The notes under the pieces: model-generated | Seen by the model: only the letters and a program-made list of their open reading frames with translations | What the model was told of the DNA's origin: nothing | The model's database searches: none | Translations under genes and position numbers: made by a program | Assembly (NCBI GenBank): GCA_023957975.1 | Contig: JAMLGM010000004.1 | Span: forward strand, 124,001 to 188,000 | Source of the DNA: Microthrixaceae bacterium | GTDB lineage: Bacteria; Actinomycetota; Acidimicrobiia; Acidimicrobiales; Microtrichaceae | DNA: 64,000 bases | Direction of reading: 5' to 3' | Shown: one piece after another, positions 26,701 through 34,066 of the stretch | Position numbering within the stretch: position 1 is the first letter of the stretch | Layout: each line of letters begins with the position of its first letter

Positions 26701-28312
26701 ACGACATCGAGTTGGCCACGGTGAACGAGCCGACCACGATCGCCAGCCCGGCGAATCCGACCAGTAGGGCGCGGATCAGCACGAAACTGCGTTCGAAGGA
26801 TTCGGCGCGATTGGCAGCGTACTCCTCGCCGGTCACGACCTCGGCAGCCGGGCCGACCAGGTTCTGAATCAGCCGGATGGAGTCTTCGACGTCGGTGCCA
26901 GGCGTGAGCCGGACAGCGATCGCGTTGACGTCGGGTCCGAGATCGAAGAGCCGACGCGCCACCTCGGAGTTGAACAGGGCCAGCGAGCTTCCCGCGGGCA
27001 GGGCACCCGAGGTGGGCTCCACGATCCCGGTCACCGTGAAGGTGGAAATCGACGATTTCGTGGCGATCTGCACCGAGTCGCCCACCGTCAGTCGCCCCGT
27101 GGTCGCGCTGGCCGAATCGATCACCACCTCGTCGTCGGCGATCGGCGGAGCACCCGCGCCGACGAACCGGAACGGATTCAACTCGGAATCGGTCGGGAAA
27201 TTCGCGCCCATCGGGCGTTCGGTGAGCCCCAGCCCGACGACGCGCTCTCCATTGGCGCCGAGAATGACCGTCGAGCGGCTCTCGAGGCGCTCCTCCACGG
27301 CGTCCACCCGGTCGAGTTCCTCGATGAGCGGCACGAGGCTCGCCGACACGAGACGTCGCACCTCCTGGAGCGAGTTGCTCGCGGCGACGCCGCCCTGCAC
27401 GACGATGTCGGCGCGTTCGTCGGTGGACCCGGCCTGGATTGCGAGTCCGTTGCCGACCCGGTGAAGTAGCGACAACGCCCCGGCGAGATACCCGACGCCG
27501 AGGGCGATGGCGACGATCGACAGCGCGATGCGGCGACGTTCGCGCAGCAGCGTCTTGAGCGCGGCGCGGGTCCCGCGGGAGTTCGGTCCGGTAGTGGCGC
27601 TCTGGCGCGGGGGAGCCGTGCGGAAGAGCCGCTCGCCGTCGCCGAAACGCGGGCGTTCGTGAGCTGGGCGTGACGAGGGGTCGCTGCGGAACGCAGCGCC
27701 GACAGGTGCGCCAGCCGGTCCGCTCGCAGCGCGATCGACGGCGGCATCGACGGTCGGCTCGGCATCGACGGTCGGCTCAGTGGCATTCCTGGGTTTCGCA
27801 GCAATTGTGGGCAGCGGAACCGGCACGAGCGCTGAGCCGGGCGCCTGCCGCGGCGATGCGCTGGGCGAGGCGCTGGCCGAGGCGAGCGGCGCGGCGTCGG
27901 GTGGAGGCAAGGGCACCGGCGCGGTGCTCGGCGACGGAGGGGGAGCGCTCAGCGGATCGATCGGTGCCTGAGTCCGGCGGGCGGCGGGTAACGGCGGTGG
28001 CGGTGGCGGTGCAGTGCGGCGCCGAAGGCGCGACCGCGGTGCGGGAGGAGGCCATGGGGTCTCGTCGACCCTCGCCGAGGCCGGCCAGTTCGGGGACGGG
28101 GCATGTTCGATCGGCACCGAGGAGATCGGCCCGTCGACGGTCGGAACAACGACGGTCGGAACGTCAATCGTCGGCACCCCAACGTTGGGTACACCGAAGG
28201 AGCCGTCCGATGACGCGAACGACTCATGCGCATCGTTGTCGGTGGGAGCGTCGCTCACGTGTGCCTCTGGCTCGGGTCCGAAACGATCGTCGCCGATCGC
28301 AGTGGACGACAT
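23711..28312 (-). CDS. FtsX/MacB-type permease fused to a zinc ribbon and C-terminal domain
   Basis: 1533 residues. Residues 1-245 are Pro/Ala/Ser-rich and probably disordered, with repeated VPT and TVDAEPT phrases. From about 255 (RRRIALSIVAIALGVGYLAG) comes a duplicated MacB-periplasmic/FtsX architecture: transmembrane helix, large extracytoplasmic domain, three helices (AGLAIVVGSFTVANSMSLLF), a second such unit ending near 1110 (SVVLALIGVANTLQLGVNER). Then VRCFACGSEPGDRDHCVVCG near 1148-1168, a C4 zinc ribbon, a disordered linker, and a C-terminal 110-residue domain (residues 1420-1533; LIGRTLGMVTAFVVTRQRVL) resembling bacterial PH-like folds. FtsX permeases normally pair with an ATPase of the LolD/MacB type; none is adjacent. 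The added cytosolic domains are unusual. Confidence 0.85.
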   Translation of the reverse strand: MSSTAIGDDRFGPEPEAHVSDAPTDNDAHESFASSDGSFGVPNVGVPTIDVPTVVVPTVDGPISSVPIEHAPSPNWPASARVDETPWPPPAPRSRLRRRTAPPPPPPLPAARRTQAPIDPLSAPPPSPSTAPVPLPPPDAAPLASASASPSASPRQAPGSALVPVPLPTIAAKPRNATEPTVDAEPTVDAAVDRAASGPAGAPVGAAFRSDPSSRPAHERPRFGDGERLFRTAPPRQSATTGPNSRGTRAALKTLLRERRRIALSIVAIALGVGYLAGALSLLHRVGNGLAIQAGSTDERADIVVQGGVAASNSLQEVRRLVSASLVPLIEELDRVDAVEERLESRSTVILGANGERVVGLGLTERPMGANFPTDSELNPFRFVGAGAPPIADDEVVIDSASATTGRLTVGDSVQIATKSSISTFTVTGIVEPTSGALPAGSSLALFNSEVARRLFDLGPDVNAIAVRLTPGTDVEDSIRLIQNLVGPAAEVVTGEEYAANRAESFERSFVLIRALLVGFAGLAIVVGSFTVANSMSLLFDHRRRGFAMLRLLGASPQQLTRAAVGEALIGGATAGALGVIVGVGLGVAIEAVISATGTPIPVSGPLLTWWIPIIAIVVGMAVAVGTSLRPAREASKTPPVVAVTGADVASPQGSVGSAMALIRTLAIVAFGAFVSGAVVGGRTIGLATAGAAVALALVLIALPRLLGRLVGLATSGLLGDSVALQRLSALRSRQARTRAASTTGALLLATAVVSGLAIIASSFMQSIEGEIRDTITADVVIDSQTFTYGGLAADLIPTVRTIPGVKSATPWSVGQTRIGSTSYKIGGVTGSALLDSVNPGWIGPEPISFGPEDIAVSSAVAANEGLQVGDSTVIEFLNASPATLQVVGIYDTPLSLVLGDALIDHDLLSERVPLTQNVLALVKFDPAASDDARAETRAEVERVAKHFDAASVVDPDQLVSARSAYFTGFAKVIQWMLAFSVVLALIGVANTLQLGVNERRRELGLLRSVGGTRGQVLRLVLTEAAALSLVGSVVGTALGTAIAIGAVRVLRDYGMTALSLPWPVLIALGLGALVLSVSCAVAPALAAVRIAPLDAIADHESRSLRRRLRGPRRAEPISRSAKDADTVAFGDVEARVPRAQESGVDQVRCFACGSEPGDRDHCVVCGADLTPAGAGAGFGAVSAAAGAAGAAAGAPLAPPVFGMATPGPAPVDAVVVTPPAPAAGDVSPPLVGAQASTPTDPDPAAFDPESAAAPESAATPTAPDTADAGRVPRGASKFGSRVNDPAASRSHLFEPGEPEDLSAAADPGATGHDAEADEFITSRRGVFSAGESTEVVPEATIPTPSRSTGAGTSAAPPAYGRRRDTVRPVSQSPQDRTSAFHRDSGRRDDEVTAVDEPLHDEPLHDDAHGMAGAVRRLRGESRIAGSVPFAVTGALLEPGEIVEGVLIGRTLGMVTAFVVTRQRVLVVSERGYTPDVEHFELSPRLQLVGRHANGLASITVIDGTQVATVDQIPDVDLAIEIVETLRARLRPQ

Positions 28313-28413
28313 CGTACCGACCGCAACGCTGCGGGGATGTGACCATGCTCAGGAGCTCCTCGAGATAATGAAGTGCCGATCCGGCCCCGGGGCGCGCTAG
28401 GGTGATGGCCCCT

Positions 28414-28484
28414 GGCGACGTGGCCGAGTGGTTAGGCAGAGGCCTGCAAAGCCTTGTACACCGGTTCGAATCCGGTCGTCGCCT
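28414..28484 (+). tRNA. tRNA-Cys (anticodon GCA)
   Basis: Acceptor GGCGACG / CGTCGCC, D-arm GCCGAGTGGTTAGGC, anticodon loop CTGCAAA with GCA, T-arm CCGGTTCGAATCCGG, discriminator U. 71 nt. Lies about 100 bp upstream of and divergent from the FtsX-type gene. Confidence 0.95.
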
Positions 28485-28596
28485 CCCAGGGCGCCCGAAG
28501 CATCCGTGTGGTGCGGAGGGCGAAGGTGTCGGGCGACACCGCCGTGGCGATTGGTGTCAACCGATCGGTGCGGTGCTAAGGTGTCGCTCACCAAAC

Positions 28597-28670
28597 GGGC
28601 CGTTGGCGCAGTTGGCTAGCGCACCTGCATGACGCGCAGGGGGTCAGGGGTTCGAATCCCTTACGGCCCA
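28597..28670 (+). tRNA. tRNA-Val (anticodon GAC)
   Basis: Acceptor GGGCCGT / ACGGCCC, D-arm GCGCAGTTGGCTAGCGC, anticodon stem CCTGC/GCAGG around loop ATGACGC (GAC), T-arm GGGGTTCGAATCCC, discriminator A. 74 nt. Confidence 0.94.
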
Positions 28671-28678
28671 CAAGAGCG

Positions 28679-28705
28679 AAACCCCCCGACCGATCGGGGG
28701 GTTTC
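28679..28705 (+). terminator. intrinsic terminator after tRNA-Val
   Basis: ACCCCCCGA-CCGA-TCGGGGGGT hairpin followed by TTCGTCGTTTT, 9 bp beyond the tRNA-Val 3' end. Confidence 0.75.
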
Positions 28706-28731
28706 GTCGTTTTCAGGCGTGGGCGGGCACT

Positions 28732-28779
28732 GCACTCGACGGCACGACGGCACTCGACGGCACTCGACGGCACGACGGC
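28732..28779. repeat. short tandem repeat
   Basis: GCACTCGACG and GCACGACG units alternate about five times between the tRNA-Val terminator and the terminator of the LAATG gene. No coding sense; probably replication-slippage DNA. Confidence 0.7.
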
Positions 28780-28808
28780 GCACACATGTCGACGGTGCCC
28801 ACACGACA

Positions 28809-28850
28809 AAGCGGGGTGGAATCGACCAGTGGCCGGCTCCACCCCGCTGA
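28809..28850 (-). terminator. terminator of the LAATG secreted-protein gene
   Basis: GCGGGGTGGA (28811-28820) pairs with TCCACCCCGC (28838-28847). Read on the minus strand the hairpin is followed by TTTGTCGT. Located about 30 bp beyond the stop at 28878. Confidence 0.6.
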
Positions 28851-28877
28851 GCGGGTTCACTCAGTTGTGAACGACGA

Positions 28878-29771
28878 TCAGGCGTCGCCGACCCGGCGGC
28901 GACCCATGGTCAGCGCAGCACCGAGGAAGATGAGCCCGGCGCCGAACACGGCGAGCCACACGTTGTCGCTACCCGTCGCTGCCAATTCTGCTCCGACCTT
29001 GCCGTTGCTGCCCGGCGCCACCGTGGTTGCTGCCCGGACGTCGTTCGGAATCGTGGTTGCGCTGTCGACCACGGCGACGGTTGTCGTCGGGGCGGCACTG
29101 GTGGGCGCGACGGCCGTGGTGGAGGTCGTGGTGGTTGGCTCTTCACAGTCTGCGGCACGACCGAGGTGCTGATGCGCAGTGCCGAGGTCGCCAGGGAACA
29201 ACAGCGTGTGGTCGAAGCCGGTGTTCAACTGCTCGGGGTTGCGTCCGTCGGTGAGGTCGAACTGCACCCGACGGCACACCTTGGTGAACTCGATCGTGTA
29301 TGTGCCGGCGCCCTTGAACACGACGTCGAGGGTCTCAGACAGGGTCTGGGGCCACTGGTTGGTCGTCTTCATGTCGTAGATGACCGCGGTGGCCGCAACC
29401 GGCGAACACAGCGGCGCGGGTGCGTTGATCTCGAGGGTCCAGGTGGCGTCGGTCGGGATCGCACGGTTGGACCACTGGGGATCGAGAATCCGTGGGAAGG
29501 TGCCGAACGCCTGCGAACGGGAGATGCACGATGCGGTGGACTCGGTGGGCACGTAGGTGAACTTGATGTTCTCCGATGCCACATCGGCCGGCACGAGAGC
29601 ATCGTCGACGGCGGCAGCGACCGGGGCCGAAGTATCGGTGGTGGCCGGAACGAGATCCTCCGACTGTGCACCGGCGACCAAAGGGGCGCCGATCATCGTC
29701 GAACCGAGGATGATCGATGCCGCTGCGAGCCGCACTCGCTTTGACTTGGTCTGACTTGGGTTGTGATTCAC
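28878..29771 (-). CDS. secreted cell-wall-anchored protein with LAATG sorting signal
   Basis: 297 residues from GTG 29771, chosen because GGGAG lies 9 bp upstream and the product then starts MNHNPSQTKSKRVRLAAASI, a normal signal peptide cleaved near AGAQS. Central domain (residues 60-215) is unfamiliar, with paired Cys (ASCISR, APLCSPV, TKVCRRV, AADCEE) suggesting disulfides outside the cell. Then a Thr/Ala/Pro-rich wall-spanning stretch, LAATG, a hydrophobic helix and RRR. This is the LAxTG sorting signal of class E sortases, as in the giant protein at 10585. It has a 5' leader of about 240 nt containing a C-rich hairpin (29831-29851). Confidence 0.85.
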   Translation of the reverse strand: MNHNPSQTKSKRVRLAAASIILGSTMIGAPLVAGAQSEDLVPATTDTSAPVAAAVDDALVPADVASENIKFTYVPTESTASCISRSQAFGTFPRILDPQWSNRAIPTDATWTLEINAPAPLCSPVAATAVIYDMKTTNQWPQTLSETLDVVFKGAGTYTIEFTKVCRRVQFDLTDGRNPEQLNTGFDHTLLFPGDLGTAHQHLGRAADCEEPTTTTSTTAVAPTSAAPTTTVAVVDSATTIPNDVRAATTVAPGSNGKVGAELAATGSDNVWLAVFGAGLIFLGAALTMGRRRVGDA

Positions 29772-29830
29772 TGCTGCAACTCCCATGTAGCTCTCGGTCA
29801 CCGTGACAGAACGGTGATGAGAAATTCAAG

Positions 29831-29851
29831 GTCCGGAGGGGGGATCCGGAC
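29831..29851 (-). promoter_or_regulatory. C-loop hairpin in the leader of the LAATG gene
   Basis: On the transcript strand GTCCGGA-TCCCCCC-TCCGGAC forms a 7-bp stem with a C6-containing loop, 60 nt before the start codon. Seventeen bases (CCGGATCCCCCCTCCGG) are identical to the third hairpin of the 6C RNA at 43719-43843. No U-tract follows, so it is not an ordinary terminator. Confidence 0.55.
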
Positions 29852-30015
29852 GAACTCATTTTTCTGGGTCGAACGACTCTGGGCCACTCGGCTCAGATAC
29901 TGAGGCGTGCGACCCATCCTACCCGGGTCGCCTCCGTTTGATGCGGATCGGCTTCAGGTGGGTGAAATAACCCAACCGCTGGGATGGCGGTCTCAAAAAG
30001 GCGCCCGCGATGGAA

Positions 30016-30044
30016 GTGTTACGGAGCCGACGTCGCCACGTCAA
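30016..30044 (-). promoter_or_regulatory. candidate promoter of the LAATG gene
   Basis: TTGACG (complement of 30039-30044), 17-bp spacer, TAACAC (complement of 30016-30021). A start near 30009 would give a leader of about 240 nt. The leader (29772-30009) contains several pairable GGGTCG/CGACCC stretches. I do not recognise a known riboswitch, and see no gene in 29772-30155. Confidence 0.5.
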
Positions 30045-30155
30045 GGGTTTTGAGGTGACGCGAAATGTGCTGAAACTCGGGAATCGGCGCCGATGGAGCG
30101 GCTTCGTCGAGGTCACCATGTGCCGCCCGCGGCGCCGATCCGTGCGATGGCCGCG

Positions 30156-32237
30156 TCAGTCTCGACGCGGACCCTTATCGCGACGCACGCTCGTTCTGCG
30201 GCCCTTGATCGTCGTGTCGCCGAGCTTGCGGATCACCTCATCCGCGTTGCCGGAAGGAACCTCGACGAGGGAGAAGTTCTCGGTGATCCGGATGGCCCCA
30301 ATCTGGTTGCCGCGCAGCGAGGTTTCCCCGCAGATCGCCCCCACCAGGTCGCCCGGCCGCACACCGTTGCGGCGTCCGGCGCTCACCCAGATGCGGCTGT
30401 ATCCGGGCTGGACCGGGCGATCTCCCGGCCGTTCCCCGTCGCGATCGAAGCCCCTTCGGTCGCCACGTTTCGAGTCGAACCCACGGCGTTCGCCCGGGCC
30501 GCGCAGGGTCCGATCGGTTCCCTTGCGGAAACGATCGTTGCCCGCCGGACGGCGTTCCGAACGCATTTCGACGTTGTGGATTTCCTCTTCGTTTTCCGGG
30601 TGGGTCGACCCGAGTGCCTCGTGAGCGGCGCGCACCGCAGCCGCTGCGATGTCGGCAACGTCGAACTCGTCGCTCAGCGAATCGACGATCGAGCGGTAGT
30701 CCTCGTAGAGGTGTTCGACGAGCTCGGCGCGAATCTTATCGATCGTGAGTTCCTTGCGGCGGGTTCGCAGCTGGGCAACGGTCGGAATCTGGCCGATCGT
30801 GACGTGCTGTTTGGTCACGCGCTCGATGTTCTTGATGAACCGCTGCTGGCGCGGCTCGGCGATCGTGATCGCGGTCCCCTCGCGCCCGGCACGACCGACG
30901 CGGCCGATCCGGTGCACGTACTGTTCGGGAGCGGCCGGCACGTCGAAGTTCACCACGTGGGTGAGGTGATCGATGTCGAGGCCGCGAGCAGCGACGTCGG
31001 TGGCGATCAACAGATCGGCAGTCGTGGCGCGAACCCGACCCATGACGCGGTCGCGTTGTTCCTGACTCATGCCGCCGTGCAGGCCCTCGGCGCGATACCC
31101 GCGGCCGTTGAGCGCCTCGGTGAGTTCGTCGACCTCGGTTCGGGTGCGGCAGAACACGATCGCCGCCTCGGGAACCTCGACGTCGAGAATGCGGGCGAGT
31201 GCTGCGGCCTTGTCGTTGCGACGCACGTAGTAAACGGTCTGGCTGACCCGTGGCGCCTCGCCCTCGGCGACGACCTCGCGGGCGATCGTGATGTGGGTCG
31301 GGTCGTTGAGGTGACGCTTCGCCAGCCCAGCGATACGCGGGGGCATGGTGGCGGAGAACAACAGCGTCTGGTGCGGGTCGGGCACCGCCTCAAGGATGGC
31401 CTCAAGGTCCTCGGCGAATCCCATGTCGAGCATCTCGTCGGCCTCGTCCATCACCACGATCGACACGTCGTCGAGAACGAGCGATCGACGGTTGATGTGG
31501 TCGATGGCGCGGCCGGGAGTCGCCACGACGACGTCGACGCCGTGGCGCAGTGCGCCGAGCTGCTTGCCGATGGGCTGGCCGCCGTACACCGGCACGACCC
31601 GGGCACCGAAACGGCTGCCGTACGACTCGATGGCCTCCGACACCTGCATCGCCAGCTCGCGGGTCGGCGTGAGGATCAGCGCCATCGCCGTGTCGCCGCG
31701 GTTGCGGCCCTGGTTGCGCTGCGCCAGCTGTTCGAGCACGGGGAGGGCGAACGCTGCGGTCTTTCCGGTGCCGGTCGCCGCCTGGCCGAGCAGATCGTTG
31801 CCGGCGAGCACCGGCGGAATAGCCTCGCGCTGGATCGGGGTCGGTTCGTCGTAGCCGAGGTCGCTGAGCGCTTCGAGGAGCTTGGAGTTCAGGCCGAGTG
31901 CGGCAAATCCGCGGGCGGCCGGCGGCTGCGGCTGGTCTTCTTCGTCGTCTTCGTCGTCGTCGGGCTCGGGCTCGTCATCTTCGTCGGACGCATCGTCGTC
32001 GTCATCGTCGTCGCCTTCGGACTCGTCGGACTCGTCGGAGTCGTCGTCTTCGTCGTCGGAGTCGTTGTCGTCGGACTCGTCGTCTTCTTCGAACGCGGCG
32101 CGGCCGCGGTCACGCGGCGCGGCCAGCACGGGGTCGCTCAACTCAAGGTCATCGATACCGGCGTCATCGGAGGTCGCATCGGGCGTATCGGGGGCATCGT
32201 CGTCGCTGCCGGAAGCGGCAGAGGTGGTGTCGTTCAT
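30156..32237 (-). CDS. deaD: DEAD-box RNA helicase (CsdA/DeaD type) with acidic N-terminal tail
   Basis: 693 residues from ATG 32237. Residues 1-125 are dominated by Asp, Glu and Ser with hardly a basic residue, then the helicase core: Q motif PTPIQREAI, ATGTGKTAAF (Walker A), PTRELAMQV, VMDEADEMLDMGF (DEAD), SATMPP, ATDVAARGLDIDH and YVHRIGRVGRAGREG. The C-terminus ends in a DbpA-like RNA-binding domain (RIWVSAGRRNGVRPGDLVGA) after an Arg-rich linker. Acts in ribosome assembly and RNA turnover, often at low temperature. The S4-domain gene starts upstream on the same strand, 34 bp away, fitting a ribosome-related operon. The acidic tail is unusually long. Confidence 0.93.
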   Translation of the reverse strand: MNDTTSAASGSDDDAPDTPDATSDDAGIDDLELSDPVLAAPRDRGRAAFEEDDESDDNDSDDEDDDSDESDESEGDDDDDDDASDEDDEPEPDDDEDDEEDQPQPPAARGFAALGLNSKLLEALSDLGYDEPTPIQREAIPPVLAGNDLLGQAATGTGKTAAFALPVLEQLAQRNQGRNRGDTAMALILTPTRELAMQVSEAIESYGSRFGARVVPVYGGQPIGKQLGALRHGVDVVVATPGRAIDHINRRSLVLDDVSIVVMDEADEMLDMGFAEDLEAILEAVPDPHQTLLFSATMPPRIAGLAKRHLNDPTHITIAREVVAEGEAPRVSQTVYYVRRNDKAAALARILDVEVPEAAIVFCRTRTEVDELTEALNGRGYRAEGLHGGMSQEQRDRVMGRVRATTADLLIATDVAARGLDIDHLTHVVNFDVPAAPEQYVHRIGRVGRAGREGTAITIAEPRQQRFIKNIERVTKQHVTIGQIPTVAQLRTRRKELTIDKIRAELVEHLYEDYRSIVDSLSDEFDVADIAAAAVRAAHEALGSTHPENEEEIHNVEMRSERRPAGNDRFRKGTDRTLRGPGERRGFDSKRGDRRGFDRDGERPGDRPVQPGYSRIWVSAGRRNGVRPGDLVGAICGETSLRGNQIGAIRITENFSLVEVPSGNADEVIRKLGDTTIKGRRTSVRRDKGPRRD

Positions 32238-32271
32238 GAACCGGTTTTTCAAATCTGGGGGACGACCGAGC

Positions 32272-32664
32272 CTAGCGGTCCCTGCCCGTTCCACGGAATC
32301 TGTCCATCTCGCGACGTTCCTTCTTCGTGGGCCGACCCGTGCCACGGTCGCGCACCGCCGGCGGAGCGACGAACTCGCGCGGAGGCGGCGGCGGACTGTG
32401 ATCTACATAGGCGCTCTGGGCCACCGGGGCGCCGACCCGCTTGTCGAGCAGACGGACCGCCTCGACCACAAACGTTCGGCCCTGTGCCCGACATTCGATG
32501 CGGTCGCCCACCTTCAGCTTCGTCGCCGGCTTCGCCGGGTGACCGTTGACCCGGACGTGGCCTCCCTTCACCGCGTCGGTCGCGCTGGAACGGGTCTTGT
32601 ACAGCCGGATCGCCCACAAGAAGGAGTCCACCCGAACGGAATCGAGAACAGCGGAATCGGCCAT
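32272..32664 (-). CDS. S4-domain RNA-binding protein (HslR/Hsp15-like)
   Basis: 130 residues from ATG 32664. The N-terminal S4 fold is clear: VRVDSFLWAIRLYKTRSSAT then AVKGGHVRVNGHPAKPATKL and VGDRIECR. The C-terminal third is Pro/Arg/Lys-rich (GRPTKKERREMDRFRGTGRD), as in Hsp15-type proteins that bind stalled 50S subunits. Precedes the DEAD-box helicase gene by 34 bp and is divergent from the acyl-CoA dehydrogenase gene (80-bp gap). Confidence 0.88.
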   Translation of the reverse strand: MADSAVLDSVRVDSFLWAIRLYKTRSSATDAVKGGHVRVNGHPAKPATKLKVGDRIECRAQGRTFVVEAVRLLDKRVGAPVAQSAYVDHSPPPPPREFVAPPAVRDRGTGRPTKKERREMDRFRGTGRDR

Positions 32665-32743
32665 GCACGCGACGGTAGCGGTCCGGCACCGCTCGTGGCC
32701 TACGGTGGCACGAACCCAACGCCACTCGACCTGCGGAGGCCAC

Positions 32744-33973
32744 ATGTCCATCGACTTCACCCTCACCCCCGAACTCGACGACCTCCGGCTGCGGGTGCGA
32801 GCGTTCATCGACGAGGTCGTCAAGCCCGGCGAGGCGCGGATCGGCAACCCCGACGACATCGAACGTGACGAGTACGTGCGCCTGCTGTTCTCCATGCGCG
32901 ATCAGGCTCGCGCTGCGGGGTTGTGGTTGCCGCACATGCCTGTCGAATGGGGTGGCATGGGCCTCGGCCACGTGGAGCTGGCGATGGTTCAGGCCGAGGC
33001 GGCCAAGACGTACTACGGCCCATTCGTGTTGAACTGCATGGCCCCCGACGAGGGCAATATGCACACGTTGTTGCACTGGGCCACCGACGCTCAGAAGGAG
33101 AAGTACCTGCAGCCGTTGTGCGAGGGCATGGCGATGAGTTGCTTCGCCATGACCGAACCGGAGGTGGCCGGATCCGACCCCACGCTGATCCGGACGACCG
33201 CGGTCCAGGACGGCGACGAATGGGTTATCAACGGGCACAAGTGGTTCATCTCGAATGCCCGCCGGGCACAGTTCGCCATCCTGGTGTGCCGAACCGAGGA
33301 CAACCCCGATCTCCCGCAGGCGGCCAACACGGCGTTTCTCGTCGACATCCCGTCGGAGGGCTGGAACCGGGTGCGCGAGGTGGAAACGATGCACGGCGGA
33401 TCGGGACACTCCGAAATCGTCATCGAAGATCTCCGAGTGCCCGCCGCGAACATGTTGGGCGGCCGCGGCCAGGGGCATCTGCTCGGTCAATACCGCCTCG
33501 GCCCGGCCCGTCTCGCACACTGCATGCGTTGGATCGCCCAGGCCGAAACCGCGCTCGACATGATGGTCGATCGGTCGCTGAACCGCTACGCCCACGGTTC
33601 GATCCTCGCCGAGAAGCAGGGGATCCAGTGGATGATCGCGGATTCGACGATGGAGCTGTATCAGTCCAAGTTGATGGTGCTGCACGCCGCCTATCGCATC
33701 GACAACGGCCTGGAGTTCAAAAGCGAGGTGTCGATGGCCAAGCACTTCGTCGCCAACATGTTGAACCGGGTGATCGACCGATCGATCCAGGTGCACGGCG
33801 CCCTCGGCTACTCGACCGACACGCCGCTGGCCCACATGTATCAGCACGCCCGTTGGGCACGGTTCGCCGACGGTGCCGATGAGGTGCATCAGATGCGCAT
33901 CGCCCAGCGCACGATCGCCGCGTACCGCGACGAGGGTTCCACCCGCCGCGCCACCGGCGACCTGCCGCTGTAA
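32744..33973 (+). CDS. acyl-CoA dehydrogenase (FadE-type)
   Basis: 409 residues, ATG preceded by CGGAGG. Typical N-terminal helical domain, the middle beta domain with CFAMTEPEVAGSDPTLIRTT (flavin/substrate contact) and WVINGHKWFISNA, and C-terminal helices with IQVHGALGYSTDTPLAHMYQ and FADGADEVHQMRIAQRTI, where the Glu is the likely catalytic base. Oxidises acyl-CoA to the 2-enoyl-CoA with FAD, passing electrons to ETF. Chain-length or branched substrate not determinable. Stands alone. Confidence 0.93.
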   Translation: MSIDFTLTPELDDLRLRVRAFIDEVVKPGEARIGNPDDIERDEYVRLLFSMRDQARAAGLWLPHMPVEWGGMGLGHVELAMVQAEAAKTYYGPFVLNCMAPDEGNMHTLLHWATDAQKEKYLQPLCEGMAMSCFAMTEPEVAGSDPTLIRTTAVQDGDEWVINGHKWFISNARRAQFAILVCRTEDNPDLPQAANTAFLVDIPSEGWNRVREVETMHGGSGHSEIVIEDLRVPAANMLGGRGQGHLLGQYRLGPARLAHCMRWIAQAETALDMMVDRSLNRYAHGSILAEKQGIQWMIADSTMELYQSKLMVLHAAYRIDNGLEFKSEVSMAKHFVANMLNRVIDRSIQVHGALGYSTDTPLAHMYQHARWARFADGADEVHQMRIAQRTIAAYRDEGSTRRATGDLPL

Positions 33974-34066
33974 CGGCGAGCTCCTGCCCGCTCGCTGACC
34001 CGCCCGCGGTCCTCGGGTCTGGGAGGGGGACGTCCCCCATAGGCACGCCGCATCGGGTCGCCTTTC

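Noticed and set aside
29772-30155. Known riboswitch (such as the c-di-AMP type) in the long leader
   Set aside because: Several pairable stretches, but no consensus of a class I know; left as an unexplained structured leader.
30093-32549. 818-codon open frame antisense to the DEAD-box helicase
   Set aside because: Mirror frame of a high-GC gene; no motifs, no start signals, and the opposite strand carries an unmistakable helicase.
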